Notes: generated by a model not told the origin, from the letters alone. Counted from the stretch's first letter, positions 9,661 to 20,653 are shown. The stretch is DNA of 64,000 bases from Spongilla lacustris (GCA_949361645.1 OX442434.1:6958008-7022007); one strand, 5' to 3'. Made by a program: numbers and translations.

Positions 9661-10565
9661 AATCGGCCTACAAGGTAATTTCATAACAATCCCAATTCAT
9701 TATCCTTTCATCCACAGTGGCTCACCAAACGGCATGCACCTCCATCAGTTTTGCAGTGCTAACATTACCACCCGCCATTTTGAGATCACATCAACATATG
9801 TGGTAGGGGTGTGGCCTGTTACCCCTCCCATGCACACAGGTTGGGTTGTGGTCAATGGTACCTCTATGCTAACCTTGTGACCACCATACAGCAGGCCTCC
9901 GAGTTGTGATGCTGGTGTGTTGAATCTGTATTCTTTGCAGGTAACCTACCAAATTTGTATGTACATGTACCCAATACAGGTGAGTACCTATAGTGTTGTG
10001 TTGAGCTCTTATAAGTCTCACTCTACAGTGTATGTATGTATGTATTGGTGGCAACTGAACAGTTGCAGGTAGACATTGCTCTAAACCCATCTCTCCTACA
10101 AGGCGAACTATGGAGGCATCAGCATGAAGGTACCTAGGCAGCTGTTTCCGACGGCAACGATGAGAATGGGGAGGAGGAGGATGTGTCTCGATGCAGAGAG
10201 AGGTGGAGATGAGATGGAACATGTCAAATATCTACCCGAGGTTGCATCTTGCCAGGACCTGTTCAGGGTAAGTTATCATAATCATGTGATGAACGTCCTT
10301 GTGTGAAGGTCAGATTGTGTGCCCCTCTGCCCCTCCTCCCTCTCTGCCCCCTGCCCCTCCCCATATCTTCTCAACCTTTGAATCAAGTGTGATATCTGGG
10401 CCTCCCTGTTGTTATGACAACTCTCTGCCTGGGCCACATAAGAAAAAAGATTCCCTATGTTTTCCTCTCACCAGTTGGTACATGTATTACACTAATGCCA
10501 GTCTGTTGGTTAACCTTAATAATTTTGTTTACACTTATGCGTATGGGGCTATGTGTCATGACTTA

Positions 10566-10652
10566 CATGTGTGCATACACACACACACACACACACACAC
10601 ACCACACCACACACATACCACACACCACGCACACACACACACACACACCTTC
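10566..10652. repeat. (CA)n microsatellite, interrupted
   Basis: CA dinucleotide tract interrupted by CACCACACC blocks. Open frames of Thr/His or Cys/Val here are artefacts. Confidence 0.95.
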
Positions 10653-10669
10653 ATGAGCCAAGAAGGAAC

Positions 10670-11830
10670 TTTGCCTACATATAGAGGTCAACCTTTGAAA
10701 TGGACATGTGGGCTTGGGAAATATCAAGTGTGATATCTGGGATTGTCCCTCCCTGTTGTTATGACAACTGTCTGTGTTATGACAACTCTCTGCCATGGCC
10801 TATCTGAAAACATCCAATGGTATGTGTGAGGGTGTGTATGTGAGGGTGTACATTACAATGTATGTGAAGCCACTCCCCCTATCTTCTATTAACTTGACAC
10901 AACTCTAACCTCTCCTCTTTCAACCCCCCCCCCCCCCCCCCCATGCATGTATCTGCAGTGGTCATAGAGGTTCCCTACTCCATGACCACTGATGGACCAC
11001 TTCAAGGTATTGTACTTGGACAAGCCCCCATTGCCTCTTGGGGTCAGGGGTGTATGGAGCCAGCTGCACAAGAAGACTAAATTTGGTCCTTGGTCATTCA
11101 GGACAGACAATTCTGGGTATAAATGTGAGAGCATGCACAATTCTCTTTTACTGTAATAAGATTGCAATCATTGATTCAGAACTGAGAAGTCAATTTAATT
11201 AATGGCTGTACAGGTATCTCTGCTCTCGTTGTTGAATCCCGTGGCAATAATAATTGTATATCTGTGGAAGGTGGACCGTATTGATACATAAACAAAAAAA
11301 CACACGTATTGAACGTATTGATATAAAATACCGTTTAAAAACACAACTGCAATACACATACCTGTTTCTTTGATGTATTAGCCAGCAATTAGGCATATAG
11401 AAACTAAGAAAGCCATTATCGTGTGTATATTTCCTGTGGTTACTTTTTACAATAAACTTTCCTTTGTTACGAGGGCGCCAGGTGTGTAACGTGTGTGTCT
11501 TCTACAAACTGGTTATCACTCCTACACACAAGCACAGTCACAGTACTCCCACCTAATTGCCCCTAGTTCTATAATTCTTGCACTGGTACTTCTACAACAC
11601 ACACACACACACACACACATGTATCACAGGTAACACAGGAAGTATACATGCCCATTGCATGTAGGCAAAATGAAAGGCACAGCAAAGTGTAGATACAGTA
11701 GGATATTACATGACAGTAATACATTGGGGTCTCCCAGTATAGACTTTATGTGAAATGGTGGGCTACATATAGACCATGCATGAATCTACCACTTTGCTAT
11801 TTTATATATACTCAATTCAAACAGATCTCA
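10670..11830. other. Non-coding; small repeats only
   Basis: It contains a 20-nt C tract near 10923-10942, a second copy of TATGACAACTCTCTGCC at about 10784 (first near 10416), and a short (CA)n at 11599-11620. No supported gene. Confidence 0.45.
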
Positions 11831-12069
11831 TCATCATAACACAATGGCCTTGCACAGCTTTGTTTCAACAGTACATGTGATAGAATCCATTGTATTAAAA
11901 ACAATTTCCTCTATTGTGACATTTTTATGCTTCTTACATGATGCCTCATCACCAGGCTTTGCATGCAAGTATGGAAAGAGTGGAAAGAATGGCATCAACA
12001 CTGCATTCTTTATCACCAGCAATCTGCTCCTGTGCTGCCACACACTGAACCTTCTGAAGTGAGCATTTG

Positions 12070-12430
12070 CACCCCCACTTGCACACAACACCCCACTTGC
12101 ACACACCACCCCACACACACAACACCTCACATACAACACCCCACACACAACACCCCCCACACAACACCCCACTTGCTCACAACACCCCCACTCACACACA
12201 ACACCCCACACTCATGCACAACACCCACACTCACAAAACCTCACACACACAACACCCCACTTGCACACAACACCCCACACTCATGCACAAAACCCACACT
12301 CACACACAACACCCCACACACAACACCTCACACACACAACACCTCACACACACAACACCTCACACACAACACCCCACACACACAACACCTCACACACACA
12401 ACACCTCACACACAACACCTCACACACATG
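12070..12430. repeat. Minisatellite, ACACAACACCYCACAC type
   Basis: About 360 bp of 12- to 16-bp units (ACACAACACCCCACAC, ACACAACACCTCACAC, with CTTGCACAC variants). All six frames are largely open because the repeat lacks stops. It abuts the left edge of the segmental duplication at 12433. Confidence 0.95.
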
Positions 12431-12800
12431 GTCATGACCTCATCACTCCTCAGGCTCTCTCCCAGCCAGCTGAGCAGGCCTTCCAAGGTCTCCTGGAAGG
12501 AGGCAGTATCCCCGGTAACTATCTCCAGCTGGTCCCTCCTCTTTGCAAGGAGGCTCTGGACTTGGTTCCACTTTGATGCTTCTTGTGACAAGTCAGGTGA
12601 TTCTTCTTGTGACATTCCCTCAACATCATGACCAAAGTAACTCTGCTCTCAACAGTGGGTGCCTTAGAGCCTACTGGGAGAAGGGAAGAGGAGGAGACCA
12701 CATCAGTATCCATGAAGCCCTCGCTGGCCTTCAGGATCAGACCCTCGCCCTCCCCCAGCATGTACACATTCTGGATTCTGGATGCCCTTCTCAAGGCTCT
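12406..12800 (-). pseudogene. Spectrin-repeat-like exon region, copy 1
   Basis: Two minus-strand frames overlap. One (from about 12794) reads ..RIQNVYMLGEGEGLILKASE and onward; the other (12615-12406) reads ASKWNQVQSLLAKRRDQLEI and FQETLEGLLSWLGESLRS. The second has the heptad layout and the WxxVxxL...RxxxLE...F...L..LLxWL pattern typical of spectrin repeats in the MACF1/dystonin family. The two frames do not join without an intron or a shift. The copy at 22.1-22.5 kb has the same structure. Likely fragments of a spectraplakin-like cytoskeletal protein; function inferred only from pattern. Confidence 0.4.
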
Positions 12801-12924
12801 CCCCCGGGCAGTAGGAAGAACGACTTCTCTCCCCCTGGTATATAGGATTTGACCTTCAATTTGCCGTATTCAATTGTCTAAATAATTATTACGAAATATT
12901 GTAATGTGTTTACGTGACAGCGCG

Positions 12925-13688
12925 TAGTCTCGTACCCAGACCCAAATTTTCACAGCTGCGGGTGGATTACATCACCGCTACGTGAAAAGTGGGTCTGGTA
13001 AAGTCCTGTACTCATTTCTGTCCAGTGATTATATAATACGTCGGGAGGAATGTATAATAATGCCATATATGGAGTGGAGAGAGAGTGTTGATTATCATCG
13101 ACACATGACCTATAGATCTTTTAGATAAGGGTCAAAGCAGCTGCTGACATCATTGTGCATGCGTTTGTGAGAATACAGTCCACAAAGAAACGTACATGTA
13201 AGCACAGGAAATATCTTGGATCGTGTCCAAGAGTATGCAAAAGGGGTACTGTCCCTTGGGCTTTTTTATCAAGAGGCACTTAGAGTGCTCAGATGCTGGT
13301 TCAGGCAGACTAAACACACACCAATTACACAATTGAAGCGATGAACCTTCTGGTGTAATATTAGTTCATCAAAAGCCAACGGTAGAACGGCGTAACATAA
13401 CGACTCGCCGTAGCCCGTTGGAAAACTGACAAATGCATTGCGCCCACTCAAAACATGTACTACGCTCCTTAGCTGCTCTTCTTTGAACTTCGAATACCCC
13501 AAACGTGCTCACTCCATTTGCGTCGATAAGAGGTATGCAATTACCGCATAACTCGAATCTGATTGGTTCCCCAACATTCTGGGGAAGCTGGACAGAAATG
13601 AGTACAGGACTTTACCAGACCCACTTTTCACGTAGCGGTGATGTCATCCATCCGCAGCTGTGAAACTTTGGGTCTGGGTACGAGACTA
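12925..13688. mobile_element. TIR element with 9-bp target duplication (TAGTCTCGTACCCAGACCC family)
   Basis: The ends are inverted repeats of about 100 bp: TAGTCTCGTACCCAGACCC at 12925 and GGGTCTGGGTACGAGACTA ending at 13688. The flanks carry the direct 9-bp duplication GACAGCGCG (12916-12924 and 13689-13697). The second copy of the surrounding segmental duplication (near 22645) has a single GACAGCGCG and no element, i.e. the empty site. The interior contains a RecQ-like helicase fragment. Nine-bp duplications are typical of Mutator-like elements, but no such transposase is visible, so superfamily is open. A second family member lies at 48434-49220. Confidence 0.9.
13269..13502 (-). pseudogene. 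RecQ-like helicase N-terminal fragment inside the TIR element
   Basis: The frame reads GYSKFKEEQLRSVVHVLSGR, then FVSFPTGYGESLCYAVLPL. This matches the start of RecQ-type DEAH helicases: motif 0 (FxxxQ) and the Walker A loop, here PTGYGES where functional enzymes have PTGxGKS. The motif-I Lys is therefore replaced by Glu, and motifs Ia to VI are missing. It is a captured or remnant piece of an autonomous element's ORF and not a working helicase. Confidence 0.65.
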
Positions 13689-14149
13689 GACAGCGCGTGG
13701 GGACCAAGGTTATGAGCTCCTCTTATCCTCGCGAACCTCAGCTTCCCTGAAGCGAGGGCAGGAGTTTAAGCCTCCTTATTGGACGACGAACCATTTCGTA
13801 TCGTGAGTCAGATGGGTTTGTTGAAATTTTTACAGCGGTATAGAGTACACTAGATGAAAAAGTACATTTACATAGTATGAAAATGCGAAGCAAATCTGAT
13901 GCAAATGTGGCATTTACTTACGTTTACATAAGAGTGCTTTTCTGTGCTAATGCCGTAAGTTTGACTACATGCGCATGTAAACTTGTATGTTGGGTTGTAG
14001 GTTGCTGTTCCTGTACTGATACTAAAAACTACAGGAAATCAAAGATGGGGAGGAGAGAATGGGGAGTGGGCATGGTAGGAGAGAAAGAGCATTGGAAGGA
14101 GGGGTGCAGGAGTGCAGAAGAGGGAGATGTCTGGGGAGGAGAGGAAGCT

Positions 14150-14353
14150 GACCTCATACTTCATCAGCTCTTCCACCTCGCTTAGCAGGTCAGACAGGTC
14201 TGCCTCCAGCAGTGCATCGAGGGGAAACCCCTCAATAAAGGCAGTCACCCTGGACAACATCCTATCCTCTTCCCCAGCCAGCTCCTTCATGGCGTCCATC
14301 TTCCCCTTCACCCACTTCTCCTGCCCGGTCTTCAACCCCTCCAGCCTCTCCAT
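14150..14353 (-). CDS. Coiled-coil/helical exon, possibly of the spectrin-like gene
   Basis: The frame reads MERLEGLKTGQEKWVKGKMD, EDRMLSRVTAFIEGF, then LLEADLSDLLSEVEELMKYE and a possible donor (GAG|GTCAGC). The composition is strongly helical and charged, as in spectrin or plakin repeats. It lies upstream, on the same strand, of the spectrin-like region at 12.4-12.8 kb, so it may be a neighbouring exon. No flanking acceptor is convincing because the 20-bp minisatellite begins immediately beyond it. Confidence 0.4.
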
Positions 14354-14354
14354 G

Positions 14355-14523
14355 ATGGTACAGTAAGATGGAATGGGGCCAGTAAGATGGAATAGGGCCA
14401 GTAAGATGGAATGGGGCCAGTAAGATGGAATGGGGCCAGTAAGATGGAATGGGGCCAGTAAGATGGAATGGGGCCAGTAAGATGGAATGGGGCCAGTAAG
14501 ATGGAATGGGGCCAGTAAAATGG
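14355..14523. repeat. 20-bp minisatellite, about 8 units
   Basis: Tandem GGCCAGTAAGATGGAATGGG units, almost identical. Confidence 0.95.
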
Positions 14524-15116
14524 AATAGAGAGTGAATGGTTAAGTGGAGCTGTCATGTGATCTGTTCAAGGGTAGGTGGAGCTGTCATGACATCACTGCT
14601 TATCACCCCTGACTTGTGTGTGTATTATTTTATATTGCCCTAGCGAGCGTACTTTAGGCTATCTTCGTTCTATGTCGGAAAGAATTTTTACTTTTTAATC
14701 TACTTTCTCTTTTTCACTCTAGCTCTAGAGGTTGCTGTGCTTTTCCCACTAGTGCCACTGGTATATTCTGTCCCTGGTTTTGGAACATTCAGCTTGTGAT
14801 ACCTAAGGTAAGGCTCCCATGAGGCTTTATTTAGAACCACCATAAAATAGGTGATGATAGGGTGTGGGGGTGTTTGGGGGGTGGTCAAGTGATGTGTGCA
14901 ATATTTAAAAGCTACTATGTTAGTGACTACTGCCTGTCTGGTTACTCTGTTCCTGTTTGAAGAATTGGTCGTGGATTGAGAGCTTGGTGAGGCTAGCTCG
15001 GATGAGGCTTTATTGAGCACTATTTGCTATTATTGCATCATGGTTAGGATGTTGGGGTGTGGGTTTGTGTATGTCTGGGGACGGGAAGCCTGTTTTGTGG
15101 GTACATGCATGCATGG

Positions 15117-15764
15117 GGTTACCCCTTTCCTTTTTTTTTAAACCCCTTTCCTCCCTCTGTTTGGAGCGTGTACACTTAGCAATAGTGATTTTCAAAGTCC
15201 CACTTTGTATGTACCCTTTATTTTGCAAGTGATTATCTCCGTGTAAGAACATCATGTGAGCTTGCCCCTTGGTGTCTGCCTTGTGGGTGACCTCTGCATG
15301 GGGTAACCCCTTTCCTTTTTTTTTAACCCCTTTCGTCCCTCTTTTTGGAGCGTAATATTTTCAAAGTCCCACTTTGTATGTACCCTTTATTTTGCATGTG
15401 ATTATCTCTGTGTAAGAACATCATGTGAGCTTGCCCCTTGGTGTCCAACCTCTGCATGGGGTAACCCCTTTCCTTTTTTTTAAACCCCTTTCCTCCCTCT
15501 GTTTGGAGCATGTACACTTACATGTAGCAATATTTTCAAAGTCCTACTTTGTATGTACCCTTTATTTTGCAAGTGATTATCTCTGTGTAAGAACATCATG
15601 TGAGCTTGCCCCTTGGTGTCTACCTTGTGGGCAACCTCTGCATGGGGTAACCCCTTTCCTTTTTTTTTAACCCCTTTCGTCCCTCTTTTTGGAGCGTGTA
15701 CACTTAGCAGTATTTTCAATGTCCCACTTTGTATATACCCTTTATTTTGCATGTGATTATCTCC
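15117..15764 (-). repeat. 180-bp tandem repeat, minus-oriented array (about 4 units)
   Basis: Reverse-complement copies of the unit described at 6175-6690. One unit is internally shortened (near 15350-15360) and units differ by runs of T in the TTTTTTTAAACCCCTTTC block. The minus-strand open frames here only read the repeat. Confidence 0.9.
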
Positions 15765-15775
15765 CGATGTCCCCT

Positions 15776-15895
15776 ACATAGTCAATGCCCCTGATGTGCT
15801 GATGTCCCCAACATAGTCAGTGCCCCCTACATAGTCAGTGCCCCTGATGTCCCCTACATAGTCAGTGCCCCTGATGTCCCCTACATGAAGACTGC
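15776..15895. repeat. Tandem repeat CCCCTACATAGTCAGTGC / CCCTGATGT
   Basis: Four to five imperfect units. The reverse-complement form occurs at about 17840-17900 (GGGGCATTGACTATGTTGG twice), and a relative is at 8918-8940. Confidence 0.8.
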
Positions 15896-16191
15896 AACGC
15901 GAATGACGGGAATGATCCGTTGCTACGGGAATGATCATTGCGACGGGAATAAGGACGGTGTAGTTGGTAGGTAACAGAGTTCGTGATGTGGTCAACTACA
16001 TGCCTAACTGTGTACTCAGTCACACTGCCACCCTGATGATGGAACACTAACATGTTACCATTCCATTAATTACCTTCTTACCACCCAAGGTTTCCCCCTT
16101 CTTCCCCCACACACACAATTTAGCTAACCACATCGAAGATGACAATTCATAATTCCACACTAGGTAATGAAACGCAATACACCGTAACACA

Positions 16192-16803
16192 CTAGGAAGT
16201 TGAAGTTGAAGTTTGCATAAATAAATCAATGAATGAGTAGAGTTTGTTCAGTACAGTTTGAAGCAAGTTGTTGACACAATCTAAACAAAACTGATCATAA
16301 GAACAAATCCGATCGTTTCTGCTTTCAAACAACCCCCACTGAAAATAGCTGCTTACTATACCATAAACAATGTTGCATTTATCTTTGTCAGAAACTGCTT
16401 CACACCCAACCAGGCATTGTGCCATACCCTGCTGCATGTCTTCCTTCTTTGCTTCAAATAGACAGATCACTGATGATCCCTTCTGTATAACGAGTTCAAA
16501 GCGGCCCTTAGTTTGAAGATATGACCCGTAGATTTGCTTCTCATACAAAAATTGAATTCCATCAAACATGCTGCATACGTGAGACATTATTGCATTAATG
16601 AATACAAAGGACTGTAGCTCTGTCCGATGTTGCACTTTACAGGTGTTTTTATTCAATTCTTCCAACACAGTGAAGATAGAATTCACATTATCTTGTGTAA
16701 AATTTGTTACTTGTGGTAGTTCTAACATTGTCGAGGTACTTAGAATGCTTTCAACATTACTCCAGCGAATATCCGAGTAGGAACAACAAATTTCCTCCCT
16801 TTT
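16192..16803 (-). CDS. PD-(D/E)XK nuclease-like protein, main exon
   Basis: The minus-strand frame is open from a possible acceptor (TATAAAAG) near 16803 to the stop at 16192. It reads ..DIRWSNVESILSTST and MLELPQVTNFTQDN, then GRFELVIQKGSS and VICLFEAKKEDMQQGMAQ. Counting from Met at 16728, the acidic residue at 78, E92 and K94 (FEAKK) plus Q100/Q104 fit the active-site layout of PD-(D/E)XK nucleases. A conserved VYGIVSSYFQWGLF block follows, as in the Crinkler/retroelement-linked nuclease group widespread in eukaryotes. An upstream, possibly broken coiled-coil segment lies at 17.05-17.29 kb. DNA cleavage is inferred from the family. The gene could be host or mobile-element derived. Confidence 0.55.
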   Translation of the reverse strand, partial: KREEICCSYSDIRWSNVESILSTSTMLELPQVTNFTQDNVNSIFTVLEELNKNTCKVQHRTELQSFVFINAIMSHVCSMFDGIQFLYEKQIYGSYLQTKGRFELVIQKGSSVICLFEAKKEDMQQGMAQCLVGCEAVSDKDKCNIVYGIVSSYFQWGLFESRNDRICSYDQFCLDCVNNLLQTVLNKLYSFIDLFMQTSTSTS

Positions 16804-17049
16804 ATAATCTCCACACTTGCCCCCAAACAGTTAAGCGGTTGCCATGACAATGTTGGTGTTTGTTTGAAAAGCCCCATTCCATTTAACTGGGCACCAATAC
16901 AAACAATATCCACTCAATAACATATATTGGATATGCAAGTCACCTGAGTCCAATTTTAAAAATCCAACATACCTATATAAGCATCATCAAATCGCTGTAT
17001 CTTTAACTTCTTGGCAGCTGGAAATTGAAAGTTGCAAGTAAATAATGTA

Positions 17050-17290
17050 CAAAACAATTTCAAAATGAACTTACATGGACATACTTTTGAAGCAGCTTCT
17101 TCTAGCAACTTCTGAGTAGCGGTTACATGTTGTTTGTATTGGTTTACATACTCTCTGCATTTCTATATTTCCTGTTTGCATTCCTTTATATAGCATTCGT
17201 CCCTTTCCTCTTGAGCTTCAGCAACTGCTAAATCACTTCTAGCAGCTGCTAAATCACTTCTTGCTAAATCACTTCTAGCAGCAGCCCCAT
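17050..17290 (-). pseudogene. Coiled-coil segment upstream of the nuclease-like exon
   Basis: Minus-strand translation from about 17285 gives repeats of ARSDLA (three near-identical SDLA units), then EAQEERDECYIKECKQEI, a TAG stop, and CREYVNQYKQHVTATQKLLE. The heptad-like composition suggests an N-terminal coiled coil of the nuclease-like gene. The in-frame stop and the 180-bp repeat fragment inserted immediately upstream suggest decay. Confidence 0.35.
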
Positions 17291-17433
17291 GCAGAGGTCA
17301 CCTTGTGGGTGACCTCTGCATGGGGTTACCCCTTTCCTTTTTTTTAAACCTCTTTCGTCCCTATTTTTGGAGCGTGTACACTTAGTAATATTTTCAAAGT
17401 CCCACTTTATATATACCCTTTATTTTACTTTTT
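17286..17433 (-). repeat. 180-bp repeat family, isolated fragment
   Basis: A single partial unit in minus orientation, from CCATGCAGAGGTCACC to TATACCCTTTATTTT. Its edge carries a small inverted repeat (GCAGAGGTCACC..GGTGACCTCTGC). Confidence 0.85.
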
Positions 17434-17669
17434 TTTTTTTTGATAGATTCCAGTATGGAAAGAGCTATTTCCATTATGGACTACAAATATGGAAATGCAA
17501 TAACCATAATGGTTTTATCATGGGAATTCAATGCAATTCTCGTGCGTAAACCACTAAAACCACTCTGGTTTTATATGTGGAAAACTGTTTCTCAGGCTGG
17601 TAATTTATTGTGGTATTGTCGAACAAAATCCTGGCTGGTTTTGAACTCCATCCTGGCTGTTTTGCACTC

Positions 17670-17790
17670 CGCAGGTCAGGGTTGCCGAAGGCCAGCCCGG
17701 CCTGCCAGCCCGGGCTGCCAGGCCGGACATTTAGCTTGGCCTGGCAGGCCGGACCGTGACCTGACAGGCCGGCAGGCCGGTTATTATTAT
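17670..17790. repeat. GC-rich GGCCTGCCAG/CCGGCC cluster
   Basis: About 120 bp in which CCGGCC, GGCCTG and CAGGCCGG alternate, giving many short overlapping palindromes in otherwise AT-rich DNA. No coding evidence. Confidence 0.6.
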
Positions 17791-18296
17791 AAATTATTAA
17801 ATTCATGTCTATAGCTAGCTATATATAGCAATTATTATAATCAGGGGCATTGACTATGTTGGGGACATCAGGGGCATTGACTATGTTGGGGACATCAGGA
17901 ACACTCCAGAATGCACAGCTCCCCCCCAATGGCCTGGCAGCAATTGCAATCAGAGATAATAGAGTTCATTTTTTACCTGGATCCGGGGCTGATAGACTTG
18001 TGAGTTCGTAGCAAATCATAATTACATTCTAACGCTATCAGCCGAAGCGCTACAACATTTTAGACGAATATCTATATATATGCCATGAAGTTACATCTAT
18101 ACAACTATAAACGCTGACTAGAAAAACGACACGCAAATTATATGTATAACGGTAACAGAATGCTCTCACGGTCTCACCGTCTTTGCTAGTACAGCAGCCC
18201 ATCACACGTGGTACCGTAATTTTCGTAATAAAGTGTAATTTCAATTTGCGAATCGGGCATACTACTCACCATAGTATAATCATACCTTTGACAGAG

Positions 18297-18334
18297 CATA
18301 GATTTAAGACCTTCCGTAAGGTCTTTAATCTATG
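18297..18334. other. Short perfect-loop hairpin
   Basis: CATAGATTTAAGACCTT and AAGGTCTTTAATCTATG form a 17-bp stem with one mismatch around the loop CCGT. Function unknown; too short for a typical animal miRNA precursor. Confidence 0.6.
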
Positions 18335-18411
18335 GACAGAGATAATATACTAGTATGCCTTTATTTCTGCCATTGATGACCCTCGCCCTTATTCTATATG
18401 TAAATGGTTTT

Positions 18412-18600
18412 CATCCGATCACACGACGAATGGCAGCCAACCTGGCTCACAAATAGGAAAAGCCCTATTCTCAAACATGTGGATATGTTAGGGCCCAACT
18501 GGCCTTTGCTATCATAAGGGCAACCAGTTTGTGTCTAAGAGGCTCACGGGTGAAGTGGAGGAGTGGACTTGGGATGGATGATGGAGCACCTCTCTACTCT
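18412..18600 (+). pseudogene. RT element C-terminal fragment (same family as 41676-44804)
   Basis: Plus-strand translation gives RRMAANLAHK, a stop, then YSQTCGYVRAQLAFAIIRAT and LCLRGSRVKWRSGLGMDDGA. This matches the last about 55 residues of the intact RT ORF (TCGYIRARLSFAIIRAAS.., SRVKWRSGLGFEDG). It is a short 5'-truncated relic with one nonsense codon. Confidence 0.8.
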
Positions 18601-18951
18601 GATTGCTCATGCATATGTATACAGGAAGAATTTAATTTATTTCGAGAGTCAGATACATGTATACATGTTCAATAATTACGTCCGAGTACACAAGCGTTCC
18701 CATGACAATATCCATACGTATAATTAGACATTTATGATACCATTGCCTTCACGGGAACGAAAAAGGGGCATAAGGAATACGTCCTAAATCGAGACTATGA
18801 GTTAGAGTCCTCCCGAGTTTGGTACGATGCTGATGCTGAATAAAGGCGGGCGTCTCAGCTCGTGACATGTACAGAGAGCTTATAAGAGGCGGCACCAAAT
18901 TCTGACAAGATTCGAGCTTTTAAGAGGCTAAAGATTCAGGCGAATCGATAA

Positions 18952-19078
18952 ACCAGTCGGGCTTCACAAAGGAGTCTATATTGGAGAAACTTCTGCTGCG
19001 CGTACAGCAATTCCAGAAGCGTAAGCGTGAGGCGGAGACAGCACGCTACAACGGAAATACAACTATACCGCCAAAAGG
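18952..19078 (+). CDS. Possible coding exon, helical
   Basis: Bounded by an acceptor-like AAACCAG and the donor GTGAGT at 19079. The frame reads SGFTKESILEKLLLRVQQFQ, then KRKREAETARYNGNTTIPPK. Basic and helical, with no recognised domain. Confidence 0.35.
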
Positions 19079-19469
19079 TGAGTTGTGCATGGAATATTAT
19101 GGTTTGGCGCGCTTCTTTTAGTCTAGAGCAGCTGGAAAAGTGCTTTACACATTGTGTTGCTAGGTGATGACATGTACAGCTGGATTTTGTCACGCTGCAT
19201 AATGGGATAGCTACACAGTATTCATATTATTGATATAAGATGCACTATTTCTGTTACAGTTATGTTTATTATGCTTTGCAAGCCACTTTTAATGTCACCC
19301 CTTGTATAGTACACACAAATTATGCATGACATGGTGTCGACATTAGTATTTGGCTTCTACATGTATTACCAGTGTCAAAGTAAGTAAATTTCAGTATTGA
19401 CTGCATGCTTCCATCTCCTTAAATCATTTTAGCTATTCCCTGTATGAACCCAATGATAGTGTTCTAATG

Positions 19470-19690
19470 GAGTATAAAGGTGGCCTTGAAAAGGCTATTC
19501 TAAGCAATAGGACATTGCTAGATGAGTTAAATGATGCCTTTTGCCAGACCCATCCATGGTTAGCACAAAAGGTTACCACTAGATCTGCACATGCTGTTGT
19601 TAGCAAAGTTAGTGCAGATGCATTACTTGCTAAGGCACTGAACATTCGAAGAACAAAATCAGGGGGATTGTTAAAAGATCCCCATTAATG
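19470..19690 (+). CDS. Unrecognised open segment
   Basis: A plus-strand frame reads EYKGGLEKAILSNRTLLDEL and LAQKVTTRSAHAVVSK, ending at 19688. Codon usage looks protein-like and downstream sequence keeps coding-like patches with stops (to about 19850), suggesting a decayed gene. I do not recognise a family. Confidence 0.3.
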
Positions 19691-19859
19691 CAATAAAATG
19701 ATATTTTAGCTGGGGTAAGGCATCATAGTGCAGCCTCAGAACCCTATTTCTATGATGCCTCTTACAATCACACAAAACAACATGGGCCTATACCAGTAGA
19801 CCTCAATGGTAGGTGTGTTATCAGATGATTGTCCAAGCAGTTTCACTTGCCTAAAATAG

Positions 19860-20230
19860 GCGACAATGAGTGAGATTGGGCCTCTCCACCTTGAGTGGAT
19901 AATACATAGGGACCTATCCTTGAATACAAAGAAGGTAACCCCAGGAGTTTATAAGTTTGATGTTTGCCACAAAACATGATGTTGCTAGGCCTAGGCAGTG
20001 ACATGTTCAGTGTTGCTACAGCTGGACATCAGTATGCATAGCATTTTGGTGGGTACTTCTGCACAGCTGGTATAAATGGCTGATCCTTTTCTCTCTACCA
20101 CTAATGGCCCCTCACCCAAACAAGTGTCTATCACATTTCTGAGTTACATGAATGTACATACAAGTACAGGTTCTGATGAATGCACTTGCCTGTAACAATG
20201 TCATACTGGTACCTGGTTATGTTAAGGCAA
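19860..20230. other. No recognised feature
   Basis: Unique sequence between the decayed segment and the fold-back element. No ORF, RNA or repeat that I can support. Confidence 0.4.
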
Positions 20231-20255
20231 CCCAATGTAAAAAAAAAATGATGGG

Positions 20256-20547
20256 AACAAGATATAAAAAACATTCTCTCTGAGAAAGTTGGTGGTATAT
20301 AGGATTTGAAGGCAATGGTGGTGTAAAAAGGAAGGGAACAAGGGAGCAACGATGATACGAAATTTTTTAACAGTCCTATATTTAGCAACGTAAAATGTAT
20401 GTACTACAAAAGTGATAAATATAGGGCTGTTAAAAAAAAATTTGTATCATCGTTGCTCCCTTGTTCCCTTCCTTTTTACACCACCATTGCCTTCAAATCC
20501 TATATACCACCAACTTTCTCAGAGAGAATTTTTTTTATATCTTTGTT
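20256..20547. mobile_element. Palindromic fold-back element (second copy of family)
   Basis: The left arm from AACAAGATATAAAAAACATT to about 20383 is the inverted copy of 20414-20547, ending in TATATCTTTGTT. Arms are about 130 bp, more than 90 percent alike by eye, with a 30-bp loop. It shares AACAAGATATAAAA and the GGAA(A/G)GGAACAAGG block with the element at 4.5-4.75 kb. It lies immediately upstream of the UHRF1-like gene. Confidence 0.8.
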
Positions 20548-20645
20548 ATATTGTAAATTCCTGTTTGTGTATATTATCGTTTATGATCATTAAATCTGGT
20601 TATAATACGTTGCACCCGTTACGTAATGAATAATTTGGTCATTTA

Positions 20646-20653
20646 CTATAAAA
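20646..20653 (+). promoter_or_regulatory. Candidate TATA box of the UHRF1-like gene
   Basis: TATAAAAG sits 43 bp upstream of the ATG at 20689. Position and match are good, but the transcript start is unknown. Confidence 0.4.

Larger units (their letters stand above)
12433..14020. repeat. Segmental duplication, copy 1 (interrupted)
   Basis: From TCACTCCTCAGGCTCTCTCC to TTGCTGTTCCTGTACTG this matches 22163-22970 nearly base for base, once the 764-bp inserted element (12925-13688) and one copy of its 9-bp target are removed. Copy 1 also carries small insertions (e.g. GGAGTTTAAG near 13763). The unit covers a minus-strand exon region plus non-coding flank. Confidence 0.9.

Noticed and set aside
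15480..15752. 90-codon frame with KGYIQSGTLKILLSVHAP
   Set aside because: Two units of the 180-bp repeat read through; the opposite-strand arrays do the same.
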